DNA from: an uncultured Phascolarctobacterium sp.
GTDB lineage: Bacteria > Bacillota > Negativicutes > Acidaminococcales > Acidaminococcaceae
Length of the DNA stretch: 64,000 bases
Direction of reading: 5' to 3'
NCBI GenBank assembly: GCA_947629685.1
Contig: CANREP010000001.1
Span: forward strand, 49,958-113,957
A program made the position numbers and the translations under genes. This document shows, piece by piece, positions 15,510 to 24,579 of this stretch (position 1 is its first letter; every line of letters starts with the position of its first letter). The notes beneath the pieces are model-generated. The model made no database searches and had not been told where the DNA came from. It saw nothing but the letters and a program-made list of their open reading frames with translations.

Positions 15510-16412
15510 ATGAATCTGCAGCAAATGCGTTACTTCCTCTCCGTCGCTGAAACCGGCAATATCACTATGGCAGCCAGGCTGCTGCATATGGCGCAGCCGC
15601 CGCTCAGCCGTCAGATAAAACAGCTGGAGGCCGAACTGGAAACAGAACTCTTTGACCGCAGCAGCCGCCGTCTGCAGCTTACTCCTTCCGGCGTCCTGCT
15701 GCTGCACCGGGTACGTGAAATCCTCAATCTGACGGAACGTTCCCTGCAGGAAGTCCGCAGCGTCGGTCAGGCCGTCAGCGGTACCCTGTATATGGGAGCT
15801 GTTTCTACCGCTAATTATATGCTGCTGCCCACACTGATTAAAGACTTCAATAAACTATATCCGCAGGTACGCTTCCAACTGATTACCGAAGCTACGACGC
15901 GCATCACGGAGCTGCTGGAAAAAGGCATCCTGGAAATCGGTATCGTCAGGACGCCTTTCAACAGCAATTACTTTGACAGCTACAACCTGCCGGAAGAAAA
16001 ACTGGTAGCTATCATCAATACCGACAGCCAGCCCCTGCCGCCTGCCAAAACTTCCCTTGCTGTAAGCGAACTGGCAGCCTACCCCCTGCTGCTGCACCAG
16101 AAATATGAAAACCTGGTCAGCAGTGTTTTTCGTAAGCACCGCTGCCAGCCCCTGTATTTCTGCCGCAGCAACGACACTATCCCGCTGCTGGGCTGGACAG
16201 AAGCAGGTCTCGGCGCCACTATCCTGCCGCAGTCGGCAGCAGTACGCGAAACCCGCCCCAAACTGGCTGTCTATGAAATAGAAGACGACGAGCTTACCAC
16301 CACGGGCGCGTTAGTATGGCTCAAAAAGCGTCACCAGTCAGCAGCGGCAGCAGCCTTTATCAGTTTCTTTATCGAATATTTTTCAGCTTTTAAAAATCAT
16401 CCCGGCAAATAA
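15510..16412 (+). CDS. LysR-family transcriptional regulator
   Basis: A 300-residue LTTR. The N-terminal winged helix reads MNLQQMRYFLSVAETGNITMAARLLHMAQPPLSRQIKQLE, followed by the linker helix and an effector domain from about residue 90 (GTLYMGAVSTANYMLLP). ATG 15510 is preferred because homology begins there and GGTGA lies 5 nt upstream; ATG 15498 is too close to AAAGG. It is divergent from the Usp gene 15383, with about 125 nt between, so it may control that gene, but LTTR targets cannot be assigned without the binding site. It ends against the alanine racemase terminator. Confidence 0.9.
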   Translation: MNLQQMRYFLSVAETGNITMAARLLHMAQPPLSRQIKQLEAELETELFDRSSRRLQLTPSGVLLLHRVREILNLTERSLQEVRSVGQAVSGTLYMGAVSTANYMLLPTLIKDFNKLYPQVRFQLITEATTRITELLEKGILEIGIVRTPFNSNYFDSYNLPEEKLVAIINTDSQPLPPAKTSLAVSELAAYPLLLHQKYENLVSSVFRKHRCQPLYFCRSNDTIPLLGWTEAGLGATILPQSAAVRETRPKLAVYEIEDDELTTTGALVWLKKRHQSAAAAAFISFFIEYFSAFKNHPGK

Positions 16413-16447
16413 AAAGGACTGCCGTCCGGCCGAAGCCATTGGCAGTC
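16411..16447 (-). terminator. Intrinsic terminator of alr
   Basis: GACTGCC and GGCAGTC pair around an inner GGC/GCC hairpin and run into TTTTTATTT on the minus strand. It overlaps the stop of the convergent lysR gene. Confidence 0.8.
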
Positions 16448-16468
16448 ATAAAATAAGGGAAAGCGTAT

Positions 16469-17587
16469 TTAATTGCCGCGCACATATTCGCGCGGTACTC
16501 TGGGGCTGACGGCACAGACGATTTCATAACAGATGGTATCAGCCCACTGGGCAACAAGCTCCATGGGCAGTTCCCGCCCGCCGAAGACGAGCACTTCATC
16601 GCCAGTCCGCACGCCGGGAATATCGGTAATGTCCAGCATGGTCTGATCCATACATACCCTGCCGATAATCGGCGCTTTTTCACCGTTAATCAGCATATAG
16701 CCTTTATTGGAAAGCCGCCTGCTGATTCCGTCCGCATACCCAAGGGGCACAGTGGCAATAATGCTGGGCCGCTGCAGGGTAAAAGTGCGCCCATAACCGA
16801 TAGTTTCACCGGCAGGCAGCTCCTTGATAAAAGCCACCTTGGTCTTAACCGTCATCACCGGCTCAAAATCCTTGTAGCAGTCTATCATATGCGCAGGATG
16901 CAGTCCGTACAAAGTTATGCCCTGCCGCACCATATCCAGCTGGTACTCCTGCAGCTCGGTCAGCGCCGCACTGTTGGCAATATGCCGGATAGGTATATGG
17001 ATGCCTTCTGTCTCAATCAGCCGCAGAGCTTCCTGAAACCGGGCAAACTGATAAGCGGCATACTCCTTGTCATCCGCATCCGCCGTTGCAAAATGGGAGA
17101 ACACCCCCTCGATATATATGCCCGGCAAAGACGCCGCCAGTTTGGCAAAGCGCCCGGCATCCCGCACATGCAAGCCAATACGGTGCATCCCGGTATCTAT
17201 TTTCAGATGGATTTTCGCTTTGGTATGCTGCCGCAAAGCAGCTTCATTAAGCGCATACAGTCTTTCTTCATCAAAGACGGCATGGCTGATATCATATCTG
17301 ACAACTATATCAGCCGTTTCCGGCTGCATGGTACCTAAAATAAGGATAGGAATGTCTATGCCTGCATCACGCAGTTTCACCGCTTCCTGCAGCAGCGCCA
17401 CCGCCAGAAAATCTGCGCCGTTACGGGCAGCCTCCTGAGCTACGCGCACCGCACCATGACCATAGGCATCAGCCTTTACTACGGCACACAGCCTGGTTGT
17501 CGGTTTTAAATTAGCCTTTGCCACCTGGACATTATGGGCTACCGCATCTAAATTTATCTCCGCCCAGGCACCACGTTCAATATGCAC
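16469..17587 (-). CDS. alr: Alanine racemase
   Basis: A 372-residue PLP enzyme converting L-alanine to D-alanine for peptidoglycan. It carries the PLP lysine in VVKADAYGHG (Lys38), the catalytic Tyr in GETIGYGRTF, the HFATAD and GITLYGLHP motifs, and GRVCMDQTMLD near the C-terminus. The GTG at 17587 (Val-His-Ile-Glu-Arg-Gly) is chosen because GGAGG lies 8 nt upstream; the in-frame codons further out fall within or before that site. The gene ends SPRVPREYVRGN, as usual. It is a single-gene unit bounded by terminators. Confidence 0.95.
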   Translation of the reverse strand: MHIERGAWAEINLDAVAHNVQVAKANLKPTTRLCAVVKADAYGHGAVRVAQEAARNGADFLAVALLQEAVKLRDAGIDIPILILGTMQPETADIVVRYDISHAVFDEERLYALNEAALRQHTKAKIHLKIDTGMHRIGLHVRDAGRFAKLAASLPGIYIEGVFSHFATADADDKEYAAYQFARFQEALRLIETEGIHIPIRHIANSAALTELQEYQLDMVRQGITLYGLHPAHMIDCYKDFEPVMTVKTKVAFIKELPAGETIGYGRTFTLQRPSIIATVPLGYADGISRRLSNKGYMLINGEKAPIIGRVCMDQTMLDITDIPGVRTGDEVLVFGGRELPMELVAQWADTICYEIVCAVSPRVPREYVRGN

Positions 17588-17610
17588 AATCTTAACCTCC
17601 ACCAGCAATA

Positions 17611-17643
17611 AAAAAATAAACCGTCTACACTTTACTGCAGCGG
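17611..17643 (-). terminator. Probable terminator ahead of alr
   Basis: CCGCTGCA and TGTAGACGG can pair with one bulged A, followed by TTTATTTTTTT on the minus strand. It would end the small two-gene membrane protein unit. Confidence 0.5.
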
Positions 17644-17690
17644 CTTTTTTCTTGTATTTTCATGCTTTAAACCGTAGCTTTAGCATATAG

Positions 17691-17864
17691 CTATTTATCT
17701 GATTTGTCAACGGTTTCTTTGATATGCAGACCGCACTGGGCAGCGCGGCTGCAGCCGCTGCAGCCGCTGCAATGGCCGCCGTCACCGTACTTGCTGCCAA
17801 AATAGCTGCGCAGCGCCAGGATAACGGCGGCGACGATTACTGCTCCGATAATATATTCAGCCAT
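17691..17864 (-). CDS. FeoB-associated-type Cys-rich small membrane protein
   Basis: A 57-residue protein: one membrane helix (EYIIGAVIVAAVILALRSYF, about 3-22), then a basic/glycine turn, then HCSGCSGCSRAAQC (Cys32, 35, 38 and 44) and a short charged tail. This architecture, N-out helix with a cytosolic Cys cluster, matches the small proteins often encoded next to feoB. An excellent AGGAGGAG ribosome site precedes the ATG, which lies 8 nt after the DUF898 stop, so both are probably co-translated. No feo gene is in the window. A role in iron transport is therefore only inferred from the family. Confidence 0.75.
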   Translation of the reverse strand: MAEYIIGAVIVAAVILALRSYFGSKYGDGGHCSGCSGCSRAAQCGLHIKETVDKSDK

Positions 17865-17872
17865 AGCTCCTC

Positions 17873-18181
17873 CTAATCGTCAAATACAGTATTCTCTGTT
17901 TCCCAGCGTTTGAACTGGCAATAACCCCAGGGAGCATACAGACCAAAGGTAACCGTAGTCAGCACCATGATGAGCAGCCACTGGAAGAAAAAGCCTATGC
18001 CGGTACCGGTAAACCGCAGGCGACGCCCCTCCACATAAGTGTTGCTGCAAATCCAGCGCTGCTGCGCAGAATACGCCCACGGAAAATACAGTCCAAACGT
18101 AATAATAGATACAACGGAAGTCCACAGCATCAGCCAGAAATAGCCGAAACCGCTGCCTTTAAATTGAAATTGTTTATACAT
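17873..18181 (-). CDS. DUF898 (YjgN-like) membrane protein
   Basis: A 102-residue membrane protein. It has two similar halves, each with a hydrophobic helix ending in a conserved pattern: SIITFGLYFPWAYSAQQRW (about 25-43) and TTVTFGLYAPWGYCQFKRW (about 75-93). The repeated T-F-G-L-Y-x-P-W motif is diagnostic of DUF898. Function is unknown. It forms a two-gene unit with the Cys-rich protein. It is only about one third the length of E. coli YjgN, so a minimal single-unit form. Confidence 0.8.
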   Translation of the reverse strand: MYKQFQFKGSGFGYFWLMLWTSVVSIITFGLYFPWAYSAQQRWICSNTYVEGRRLRFTGTGIGFFFQWLLIMVLTTVTFGLYAPWGYCQFKRWETENTVFDD

Positions 18182-18274
18182 AATTTATACCTCGCTGCTA
18201 TGATTTATTGTACCTTAATCATATCCTATCCAGAGGTAAATTACAAATGAAGTTTTTGTGAGAAAACAGAACTT

Positions 18275-18304
18275 AAAAAGGCGCTGCTTTTAGCAGCGCC
18301 TTTT
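18275..18304 (-). terminator. Intrinsic terminator of gatCAB
   Basis: GGCGCTGC and GCAGCGCC pair (18280-18287 with 18293-18300) with flanking A/T pairs and a TTTTTAAG tail on the minus strand. Confidence 0.85.
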
Positions 18305-18317
18305 CTATTGCTAAATC

Positions 18318-19760
18318 TTATTGCATTTTTTCTTTGAGCATTTTCTGAACCATGCCCGGGTTAGCCTTGCCTCTGGATTTTTTCATAATCTGGCCTACCA
18401 GGAAGCCGATAGCCTTATCCTTGCCTGCTTTAAAGTCGGCAACAGACTGCGGATTTTCAGCGATGGTTTCTTCAACCAGTTTCAGGATTGCGCCCTCGTC
18501 GCTAACCTGTTCCAGACCAAGCTCTTTAACCAGTACGGACGGAGCTTTATCTTCTTTCAGCATTTCAGCAAATACTTTTTTAGCCAGCTTGCTGGAAAGC
18601 ACGCCGTCTTTAGTCAGGTTAACCAGTTCAGCCAGGTGAGCCGGCGTTACCTTAAATTCGCTGATGGTAATGCCTTCATTGTTAAGATAGGCAGAAACGT
18701 CCCCCAGCATCCAGTTGGAAACGCCCTTGCTGTCTTTGGCAGTCTTGACAGCTTCGTCAAAGTATTCTGCCATAGCTTTAGTTGCTACAATCAAAGAAGC
18801 ATCGTATTCCGGCAGACCATGTTCTTTGACCAGACGAGCCTGACGCTGTGCCGGCAGTTCCGGCAGTTCGCTGCGTACACGTTCAATCCAGGCATCGTCA
18901 AGCTGTACGGGAACAAGGTCTGGTTCCGGGAAATAACGGTAATCGTGAGCTTCTTCCTTAGAACGCATGGACAGGGTTACGCCGTTAGCGTCATCCCAGG
19001 TACGGGTCTCCTGTACGATATGGCCGCCGTCTTCCAGAATCTCTTTCTGACGTTCAACTTCATATTCGATAGCGCGTACCAGTGCGCGGAAAGAGTTCAG
19101 GTTTTTGATTTCCGCACGGGTACCAAATTCTTTGGCGCCTTCCGGCATGATGGAAATGTTAGCGTCGCAGCGCAGGCTGCCTTCCTGCATCTTGCAGTCG
19201 CAAACATCGGTGTATTCCAAAATAGCTTTCAGGTTTTCCATGTAAGCGCGTGCTTCTTCAGCGCTGCGCATATCAGGCTCGGAAACAATCTCAATCAGCG
19301 GAACGCCTGCACGGTTGTAGTCTACAGCAGAAGAATCAGAGGTGCTGATGGTAGCGCCGCTGTGTACCAGCTTGCCGGCATCTTCTTCCATGTGGATACG
19401 GGTAATGCCGATGCGTTTTTCTTCGCCGTTTACATTAACGTCGATATGACCGTTTTCGCAGATAGGTTTATCAAATTGGGAAATCTGATAGTTTTTAGCC
19501 AGGTCAGGATAGAAATAGTTTTTACGGTCAAATTTATTGAATTTCTTGATTTCGCAGTTCAAAGCCAGACCTGCGCGGATAGCAAATTCTACTACCTGTT
19601 TGTTGAGCACGGGCAGAGCGCCGGGCATACCCAGGCATACCGGGCATACATGAGTGTTAGGAGCGCTGCCGAAAGCGGTAGAGCAGGAGCAGAATGCTTT
19701 AGATTTAGTTTTCAGTTCGGCATGGACTTCCAGGCCGATGACGGTAATATATTTAGTCAT
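18318..19760 (-). CDS. gatB: Asp/Glu-tRNA amidotransferase subunit B
   Basis: A 480-residue GatB. It opens [24 protein letters not shown] and has the zinc-binding [15 protein letters not shown] (about 39-53), the catalytic-cradle region with [32 protein letters not shown], and the C-terminal YqeY-like tail ending [12 protein letters not shown]. It transamidates misacylated Glu-tRNA(Gln) or Asp-tRNA(Asn) using ammonia made by GatA. Its ATG overlaps the gatA stop by 1 nt (TAATG), so translation is coupled. A long antisense frame here is a shadow. Confidence 0.97.
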   Translation of the reverse strand: MTKYITVIGLEVHAELKTKSKAFCSCSTAFGSAPNTHVCPVCLGMPGALPVLNKQVVEFAIRAGLALNCEIKKFNKFDRKNYFYPDLAKNYQISQFDKPICENGHIDVNVNGEEKRIGITRIHMEEDAGKLVHSGATISTSDSSAVDYNRAGVPLIEIVSEPDMRSAEEARAYMENLKAILEYTDVCDCKMQEGSLRCDANISIMPEGAKEFGTRAEIKNLNSFRALVRAIEYEVERQKEILEDGGHIVQETRTWDDANGVTLSMRSKEEAHDYRYFPEPDLVPVQLDDAWIERVRSELPELPAQRQARLVKEHGLPEYDASLIVATKAMAEYFDEAVKTAKDSKGVSNWMLGDVSAYLNNEGITISEFKVTPAHLAELVNLTKDGVLSSKLAKKVFAEMLKEDKAPSVLVKELGLEQVSDEGAILKLVEETIAENPQSVADFKAGKDKAIGFLVGQIMKKSRGKANPGMVQKMLKEKMQ

Positions 19761-21226
19761 TATTTGTTACCTCCCAGCGGTGCGAATACTTTGTGATATT
19801 CGTTAGCCTGTTCAAAGGTATAAGCAGCACGGAGAATGGTTGCTTCATCCAGCGGTTTGCCAATCAGCTGCATACCTACGGGCATACCGTCTGCAAAGCC
19901 GCAGGGAACGGAAATACCCGGCAGGCCTGCCATGTTGACGGGAATAGTGGTTACGTCCAGCAGATAGATGGACAGCGGATCCATCTTGCCGTCGATAGGA
20001 TAAGCCACAACAGGGGAAGTAGGAGTTAAAAGCACGTCGCATTGTTTGAATGCTTCTTCAAAGTCTTTGCGGATCAGAGTACGTACCTGCATTGCTTTTT
20101 TATAGTAAGCGTCATAGTAACCGCTGCTCAGTACATAGGTGCCCAGCATGATGCGGCGTTTTACTTCCGCGCCAAAGCCTTCGGTACGGCTTAAGGTAGT
20201 CATTTCCGGCGCAGAGGTTGCCGAAGTATTACGATAGCCGTAACGTACACCGTCAAAGCGGGCCAGGTTGGCAGACGCTTCTGCCGGCGCGATGATATAG
20301 TAAGTGATTACGGCATATTCGGTATGAGGCAGGGAAACTTCGACAATTTCAGCGCCCATGGCTTCGTATTGTTTTACAGCCTTTTCAATTTCAGCCTTTA
20401 CCTTCGGGTCAAGACCTTCGCCGAAATATTCTTTCGGCAGGCCGATACGCAGACCTTTAACGTCAGCCACCAGAGCCTTGGTAAAGTCAGGCACTTCTAC
20501 GTCCAGAGAAGTAGAGTCGTGTTCGTCTTTGCCGCAGATAGTGTTGAGCACGAGAGCAGCGTCGGTTACGTCTTTAGTGATAGGCCCGATCTGGTCCAGA
20601 GAAGAAGCAAACGCTACGCAGCCATAACGGGATACGCGGCCATAGGTCGGTTTAATACCTACGCAGCCGTTAAAGGAAGCCGGCTGACGGATAGATCCGC
20701 CGGTATCGCTGCCCAGCGTCCAGATTGCTTCGCCTGCAGCAATAGCAGCAGCGCTGCCGCCGGAAGAACCGCCGGGAACGCGGTCAAGATTCCATGGATT
20801 ATGGGTTGCGCCGAAGAAAGAGCTTTCCGTGGTAGAGCCCATGGCAAATTCGTCCATATTGGTCTTGCCCAGGAAAATGGTTTCATCTGCGCGCAAATTT
20901 TTGATAACATGCGCATCATAAATAGGAATAAGGTTGCTCAGCATTTTGGAAGAGCAGGTAGTGCGCAGTCCTTTGGTAGAGATATTATCTTTAATAGCAC
21001 CCGGAACGCCTGCCAGCGGAGCGATTTCTTCACCTGCGGCAATTTTAGCGTCAACTTTGGCAGCCTGTGCCAAAGCGTTTTCTTTATCTAAGGTTACATA
21101 AGCGTTTACTTTATCTTCAACTGCATCAATACGTTCATACAGCGCATTGGTGAGTTCTACAGAGCTTACTTCTTTATTAACGAGCTTTTCGTGGAGCTCG
21201 TGGGCAGTAAGTTTATATAATTCCAC
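19760..21226 (-). CDS. gatA: Asp/Glu-tRNA amidotransferase subunit A
   Basis: A 488-residue amidase-signature enzyme. The Ser-cisSer-Lys triad is visible: Lys in [11 protein letters not shown] (about 78-88) and the serines in [17 protein letters not shown] (about 150-166), with [16 protein letters not shown] following. It hydrolyses glutamine or asparagine and channels ammonia to GatB. Length and ending ([17 protein letters not shown]) are typical. It lies between gatC and gatB in the standard CAB order. Confidence 0.97.
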   Translation of the reverse strand: MELYKLTAHELHEKLVNKEVSSVELTNALYERIDAVEDKVNAYVTLDKENALAQAAKVDAKIAAGEEIAPLAGVPGAIKDNISTKGLRTTCSSKMLSNLIPIYDAHVIKNLRADETIFLGKTNMDEFAMGSTTESSFFGATHNPWNLDRVPGGSSGGSAAAIAAGEAIWTLGSDTGGSIRQPASFNGCVGIKPTYGRVSRYGCVAFASSLDQIGPITKDVTDAALVLNTICGKDEHDSTSLDVEVPDFTKALVADVKGLRIGLPKEYFGEGLDPKVKAEIEKAVKQYEAMGAEIVEVSLPHTEYAVITYYIIAPAEASANLARFDGVRYGYRNTSATSAPEMTTLSRTEGFGAEVKRRIMLGTYVLSSGYYDAYYKKAMQVRTLIRKDFEEAFKQCDVLLTPTSPVVAYPIDGKMDPLSIYLLDVTTIPVNMAGLPGISVPCGFADGMPVGMQLIGKPLDEATILRAAYTFEQANEYHKVFAPLGGNK

Positions 21227-21241
21227 AATAGTGCCTCCTTC

Positions 21242-21529
21242 TTATTCGATTACGCGCGGTACTTTAAAGCCGCCGTTATGGACAGCCGGAGCGTTGCTCA
21301 GCGCTTCTTCATGGGTAACGCCTTCTTTGGCAACATCCTCACGCAGTACGTTGCTTACCGGCAGTACATGAGCGGTAGGCTCGATACCGGCAGTGTCGAT
21401 TTTTTGCAGAATATCGGCATAGTTAAGAATCTGATTGAACTGTTCCGTAAATTTTTCCATTTCGGTTTCGGGAACGGTCAAACGGGAAAGCTGTGCAATA
21501 TACTTAACGTCATCAGCAGATACTTTCAT
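21242..21529 (-). CDS. gatC: Asp/Glu-tRNA amidotransferase subunit C
   Basis: A 95-residue GatC, the small belt subunit that stabilises GatA-GatB. It begins MKVSADDVKYIAQLSRLTVPETEMEKF and has the conserved ILNYADILQKIDTAGIEPTAHVLP and LREDVAKEGVTHEEALSNAP blocks. It is first gene of gatCAB, 15 nt upstream of gatA, with an extended -10 promoter about 50 nt upstream. Confidence 0.96.
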   Translation of the reverse strand: MKVSADDVKYIAQLSRLTVPETEMEKFTEQFNQILNYADILQKIDTAGIEPTAHVLPVSNVLREDVAKEGVTHEEALSNAPAVHNGGFKVPRVIE

Positions 21530-21580
21530 TTTTTCACCATCCTATAAATCAATTAATGAATTTTACCAATAACCTGTTTT

Positions 21581-21589
21581 ATTATACCA
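21581..21589 (-). promoter_or_regulatory. Extended -10 promoter of gatCAB
   Basis: The minus strand reads TGGTATAAT, an extended -10, without a clear -35, 51 nt before gatC. Confidence 0.5.
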
Positions 21590-21667
21590 CAAAAACCCTC
21601 GCTGTGTACTAAATTTAACAAGCTGGAGCTGTCTTTTACTGCTTAAAATACGGTACAAAAAATTCAC

Positions 21668-21695
21668 TTGCGCGGTTTACGGAAAACTCTATAAT
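21668..21695 (+). promoter_or_regulatory. Promoter of the flavin reductase gene
   Basis: TTGCGC (21668-21673), a 16-nt spacer and consensus TATAAT (21690-21695) lie 22 nt before the start codon. Confidence 0.6.
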
Positions 21696-21717
21696 TAAAA
21701 ACAAAGGAGTGATTTAT

Positions 21718-22218
21718 ATGCAAAGCATCAATGTTTTTGAACACGCTGAAATAATCTTAAAAACCCTCTCCAAAGGAGTTTTTCTAAGCACCGCCGCTGA
21801 CGGCAAACAAAATACCATGACCATCGGCTGGGGTGCGCTGGGCTTTATGTGGGGCAGTCCTGTATTTACCGTTATGGTACGCAAATCCCGCTATACCCAC
21901 GAGCTTATCGAAAAAAATCCACATTTTACCGTCAGCATCCCTGTCAACGACGGTTTTGCTAAAGCGCTCGGGCTGTGCGGTACTAACTCCGGCCGTAATC
22001 TGGATAAATTTGCCGCTGCCGGACTGACTGCAGTACCGGCACAGACTGTTGATGTACCTGTCATCCAAGGCTGCGGCCTGCAGATAGAATGTAAAATCGT
22101 TGATAAAAACACCATGCAGCCTGCCATATTCGACCAGGAGCTGACGCAGAAATGGTACGGCGGCAACGACTGGCATACTTATTACACCGGCATCATCACC
22201 ACCGCTTATCTGGAATAG
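21718..22218 (+). CDS. Flavin reductase-like FMN-binding protein
   Basis: A 166-residue protein of the flavin-reductase-like split-barrel family. Recognisable parts are LSKGVFLSTAADGKQNTMTIGWGALGFMW near the N-terminus (FMN-binding TIGW) and VRKSRYTHELIEKNPHFTVSIP, then CGTNSGRNLDKFAAAGL, the block seen in the anaerobic flavoredoxin-like branch. It probably transfers electrons through bound FMN. ATG 21718 follows GGAG by 8 nt; the GTG at 21709 lies in the ribosome site. It has its own promoter and is 42 nt upstream of a LysR gene on the same strand, which may regulate it. Confidence 0.82.
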   Translation: MQSINVFEHAEIILKTLSKGVFLSTAADGKQNTMTIGWGALGFMWGSPVFTVMVRKSRYTHELIEKNPHFTVSIPVNDGFAKALGLCGTNSGRNLDKFAAAGLTAVPAQTVDVPVIQGCGLQIECKIVDKNTMQPAIFDQELTQKWYGGNDWHTYYTGIITTAYLE

Positions 22219-22260
22219 CATCGGCTGCTCCAAAATTTTAATGCTAAGGAGGACTGCGTC

Positions 22261-23151
22261 ATGAACTTTCGCATCCTGGTTTATTTCCTGGCCGTCGTCC
22301 GCGAGCGCAGTATCACCAAAGCTGCCGATATGCTGCACATCACCCAGCCCACCCTCAGCCGCCAGCTGATGCAGCTGGAAGAAGACCTAGGCGTCAAACT
22401 GTTTGACCGCAGCCAGCGCAGGTTTACCCTGACCCCGGCCGGCAGTTTTCTGGCGCAGCGCGCCTCCGATATCGTCGAGCTGGTAGAAAAGACCGAGCAT
22501 GACATCAAAGACCAGGAAACTAACCTGAGCGGCAATATCTGCTTCGGCGTCGGTGAAATTGCTTCCGTCAATCTGCTGGCAGAAATCATCAATGCTTTCC
22601 AGCAGAAATATCCCAACGTAACTTTTGAGCTGTTTACCGGCACCACCGACATCATCCACCAGAAAATGGAAAAAGGACTGCTTGATATTGCTCTGCTGCA
22701 GGAGCCTATCGACATGCTCAATTATAATTTTCTTACCCTGCCGCAGCAGGAAGAAATGGGTATCCTGATGCGCGCCGACGCCGAGCTGGCAGATAAAGCA
22801 TCAGTTACTGCCGACGATTTGGAAAACAAGCCATTGCTGCTGCCTACACGGCTGCAGCTGCACAGCCTTATTTTGAACTGGCTCAGCGGCAATATTTCTA
22901 AAATCAAACTTATCGGCACCTGTAACCTTTTGGGCAATGCATTCCCTCTTGTAGAACATACAGGCTGCTACGCTATTACTGTCAAAACCTCTATGACTGA
23001 CAGTAACAGCTTCTGCTTCCGGCCGTTACAGCCGCCTATCACCACCAGGGTCTTTCTGGCCTGGCGCAGCAGCGCTACTACCAGCATCACCGTACAGAAA
23101 TTTATTGAGTTTGCAAGATGCTTTTTAGGCATACGAGATGCTGTAAAATAG
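22261..23151 (+). CDS. LysR-family transcriptional regulator
   Basis: A 296-residue LTTR: winged helix NFRILVYFLAVVRERSITKAADMLHITQPTLSRQLMQLEEDLG (first 45 residues), linker, and an effector domain from about 92 (GNICFGVGEIASVNLLAEII). It resembles the YbhD/CynR-type branch often seen beside redox or drug genes. The GGAGGA ribosome site lies 6 nt upstream of the ATG. It could regulate the flavin reductase gene in front or the Tat cassette behind; neither is proven by a visible site. It is followed by its own terminator. Confidence 0.9.
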   Translation: MNFRILVYFLAVVRERSITKAADMLHITQPTLSRQLMQLEEDLGVKLFDRSQRRFTLTPAGSFLAQRASDIVELVEKTEHDIKDQETNLSGNICFGVGEIASVNLLAEIINAFQQKYPNVTFELFTGTTDIIHQKMEKGLLDIALLQEPIDMLNYNFLTLPQQEEMGILMRADAELADKASVTADDLENKPLLLPTRLQLHSLILNWLSGNISKIKLIGTCNLLGNAFPLVEHTGCYAITVKTSMTDSNSFCFRPLQPPITTRVFLAWRSSATTSITVQKFIEFARCFLGIRDAVK

Positions 23152-23185
23152 GTATTAGACTTTAAAACTACATATTTTTATAATT

Positions 23186-23215
23186 AAGGCATACAGATAA
23201 TCTGTATGCCTTTTA
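23186..23215 (+). terminator. Intrinsic terminator after the LysR gene
   Basis: An 11-bp stem AGGCATACAGA/TCTGTATGCCT with a 3-nt loop is followed by TTTATTGTT, separating the LysR gene from the Tat cassette. Confidence 0.85.
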
Positions 23216-23290
23216 TTGTTATCTGAAATATTGCGTTACTGACAAAATAGATTTTAAACCATTATCTGCCCGGAAGAAAAGAGGAGTTAT

Positions 23291-24124
23291 ATGCGTGCCT
23301 TAATATTTAAACTGCAGCGTCTGTTGGGCTATGTTTTAGGTTTTCTGCTGTTTTATAAACCTTTCATGTTCTTTAACAGCTTTTTTGCCTCGTTTTGGCA
23401 GGCAAACGGCTTTCATTCATTACATGTTCCCTGTGCCCGCATCCCTATATCCCGCCTGCTGAGCGGCGACTGGGGCTCCTCCGGTCCTGTTTCTCTTTTC
23501 TTTTGTCTGCTATTGGCAGTTGTTTCTTTCTGGTTTGGGCCGCTGTTTTGCGGCCGTCTTTGCCCGGCAGGAGCTTTCAGCGAATTTTTAAGCACCCTGT
23601 TGCCGAAAAAATATCAGATAGACTGGGGTAAGTATGTTCCCATCACAACACTGCGTTACGGCTTTTTCGCCGGTTTCTTACTGATAACATCCTTAGGTTT
23701 TGCTTATCCCTGCGCCTACTGTAATTACTATGCTTTGGAACTCTTTATCATCAGCATAGGCAGCGGCCAGCTGCTTCTTACTTTGCTCTCGCTGCTTGCC
23801 GTCTTCTTTTTGGCCAATATCGTCTTCGGCCTGTTTACTCAAGGAGGCCGCGGCTACTGCAATTTCCTTTGTCCCGTCGGAGCTGCAAGCTCTCTTTTGC
23901 ACCGTATAGGACAATTATTACCCGGCCCTTTTAGGATGCTGGTAAATAAGTCGGCCTGCATCGGCTGCGGCAAATGCGCGCGCAGCTGCCCCATGCGTAC
24001 AATCAGCCTTAAACAAGGCAAAGCCGATATTGATACTGACCGCTGTATCGTCTGCGGCTGCTGCCAGATACAATGTCCTACCCAAGCAATCCGCTATAAA
24101 AGTAATATTACTAAGGAGCTGTAA
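23291..24124 (+). CDS. NapH-like polyferredoxin membrane protein
   Basis: A 277-residue inner-membrane iron-sulfur protein. About five hydrophobic helices alternate with two CxxxCP motifs (FCGRLCPAGAFSE at about 83 and YCNFLCPVGAAS at about 193), the hallmark of the NapH/NosR/YccM family. Two ferredoxin-type [4Fe-4S] motifs close the protein: CIGCGKCARSCP and CIVCGCCQIQCP (about 220-265). It likely carries electrons from quinol or a cytosolic donor across the membrane to periplasmic redox proteins. It heads the Tat cassette, so the Tat-exported flavodoxin and DUF362 protein downstream are plausible acceptors. GAGGAG precedes the ATG. Confidence 0.85.
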   Translation: MRALIFKLQRLLGYVLGFLLFYKPFMFFNSFFASFWQANGFHSLHVPCARIPISRLLSGDWGSSGPVSLFFCLLLAVVSFWFGPLFCGRLCPAGAFSEFLSTLLPKKYQIDWGKYVPITTLRYGFFAGFLLITSLGFAYPCAYCNYYALELFIISIGSGQLLLTLLSLLAVFFLANIVFGLFTQGGRGYCNFLCPVGAASSLLHRIGQLLPGPFRMLVNKSACIGCGKCARSCPMRTISLKQGKADIDTDRCIVCGCCQIQCPTQAIRYKSNITKEL

Positions 24125-24127
24125 ATT

Positions 24128-24346
24128 ATGAAGAAACAGAAACTGCTGTACGGCGGGGGCGCTTTGGGAGCCGTTTTCCTGCCCCAGTTATTTTCTCGTC
24201 TCGGCTATAACCCTGCCGCTTTATCTAATAATTTCCCTACCGCCGGCTGCACAGGCAGCTGCGGCAACTGCGGCGGCTCCTGCCTCAGTTTTATTGCGCC
24301 CCTGCTCTTTTTAAGTATCCGCGCTTACCGCGGCAAAAAACAATAA
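24128..24346 (+). CDS. Small Cys-rich membrane protein of the Tat cassette
   Basis: A 72-residue protein not recognised as a known family. It has a hydrophobic N-terminal segment (about 8-24), a central loop with C-x3-C-x2-C-x3-C ([12 protein letters not shown], Cys41, 45, 48, 52) and a second hydrophobic segment (about 53-64) with a basic tail. It could bind an Fe-S cluster or metal at the membrane surface. It starts 3 nt after the NapH-like gene, with AAGGAG upstream, and is followed by tatA, so it is co-expressed with the redox/Tat genes. It may be a relay between the ferredoxin and an exported partner. Confidence 0.7.
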   Translation: MKKQKLLYGGGALGAVFLPQLFSRLGYNPAALSNNFPTAGCTGSCGNCGGSCLSFIAPLLFLSIRAYRGKKQ

Positions 24347-24375
24347 TGGATTTAATATTCAAGGAGGTATTTATC

Positions 24376-24579
24376 ATGTTTGGACTTGGTTTACCTGAAC
24401 TTCTGCTCATCCTCGTTATCGGTTTAATCTTTTTCGGACCCGGCAAACTTCCCGATGTGGGCAAGGCTTTAGGACGCAGTATGCATGAATTTAAGCAGGC
24501 GGTCAACGCTGCCGATCCTAAACAGCCTGCAGCAGACAATAAAACGCAAAGTTCCGGCGGGCAAGATGCTGCTTCCTGA
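24376..24579 (+). CDS. tatA: Twin-arginine translocase TatA
   Basis: A 67-residue TatA/TatB-family protein: short N-terminus, membrane helix [19 protein letters not shown] (about 4-22), the conserved FGPGKLP hinge, then an amphipathic helix ([17 protein letters not shown]) and a polar tail. It forms the Tat pore component. ATG 24376 follows AAGGAGG; the frame opened further upstream is not used. No TatB is present, so this is a minimal TatAC system like those of Firmicutes. It overlaps tatC by 14 nt. Confidence 0.93.
   Translation: MFGLGLPELLLILVIGLIFFGPGKLPDVGKALGRSMHEFKQAVNAADPKQPAADNKTQSSGGQDAAS

Noticed and set aside
17741..17772. GCTGCAGCC repeats near 17750
   Set aside because: They are the Cys-Ser-Gly-Cys codon repeats of the small Cys-rich protein, not a separate element.
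18321..19796. 491-codon plus-strand frame opposite gatB
   Set aside because: It is antisense to a perfectly conserved GatB and has the composition of a shadow frame, as do the long plus-strand frames at 7182-8768 and 3738-4664.
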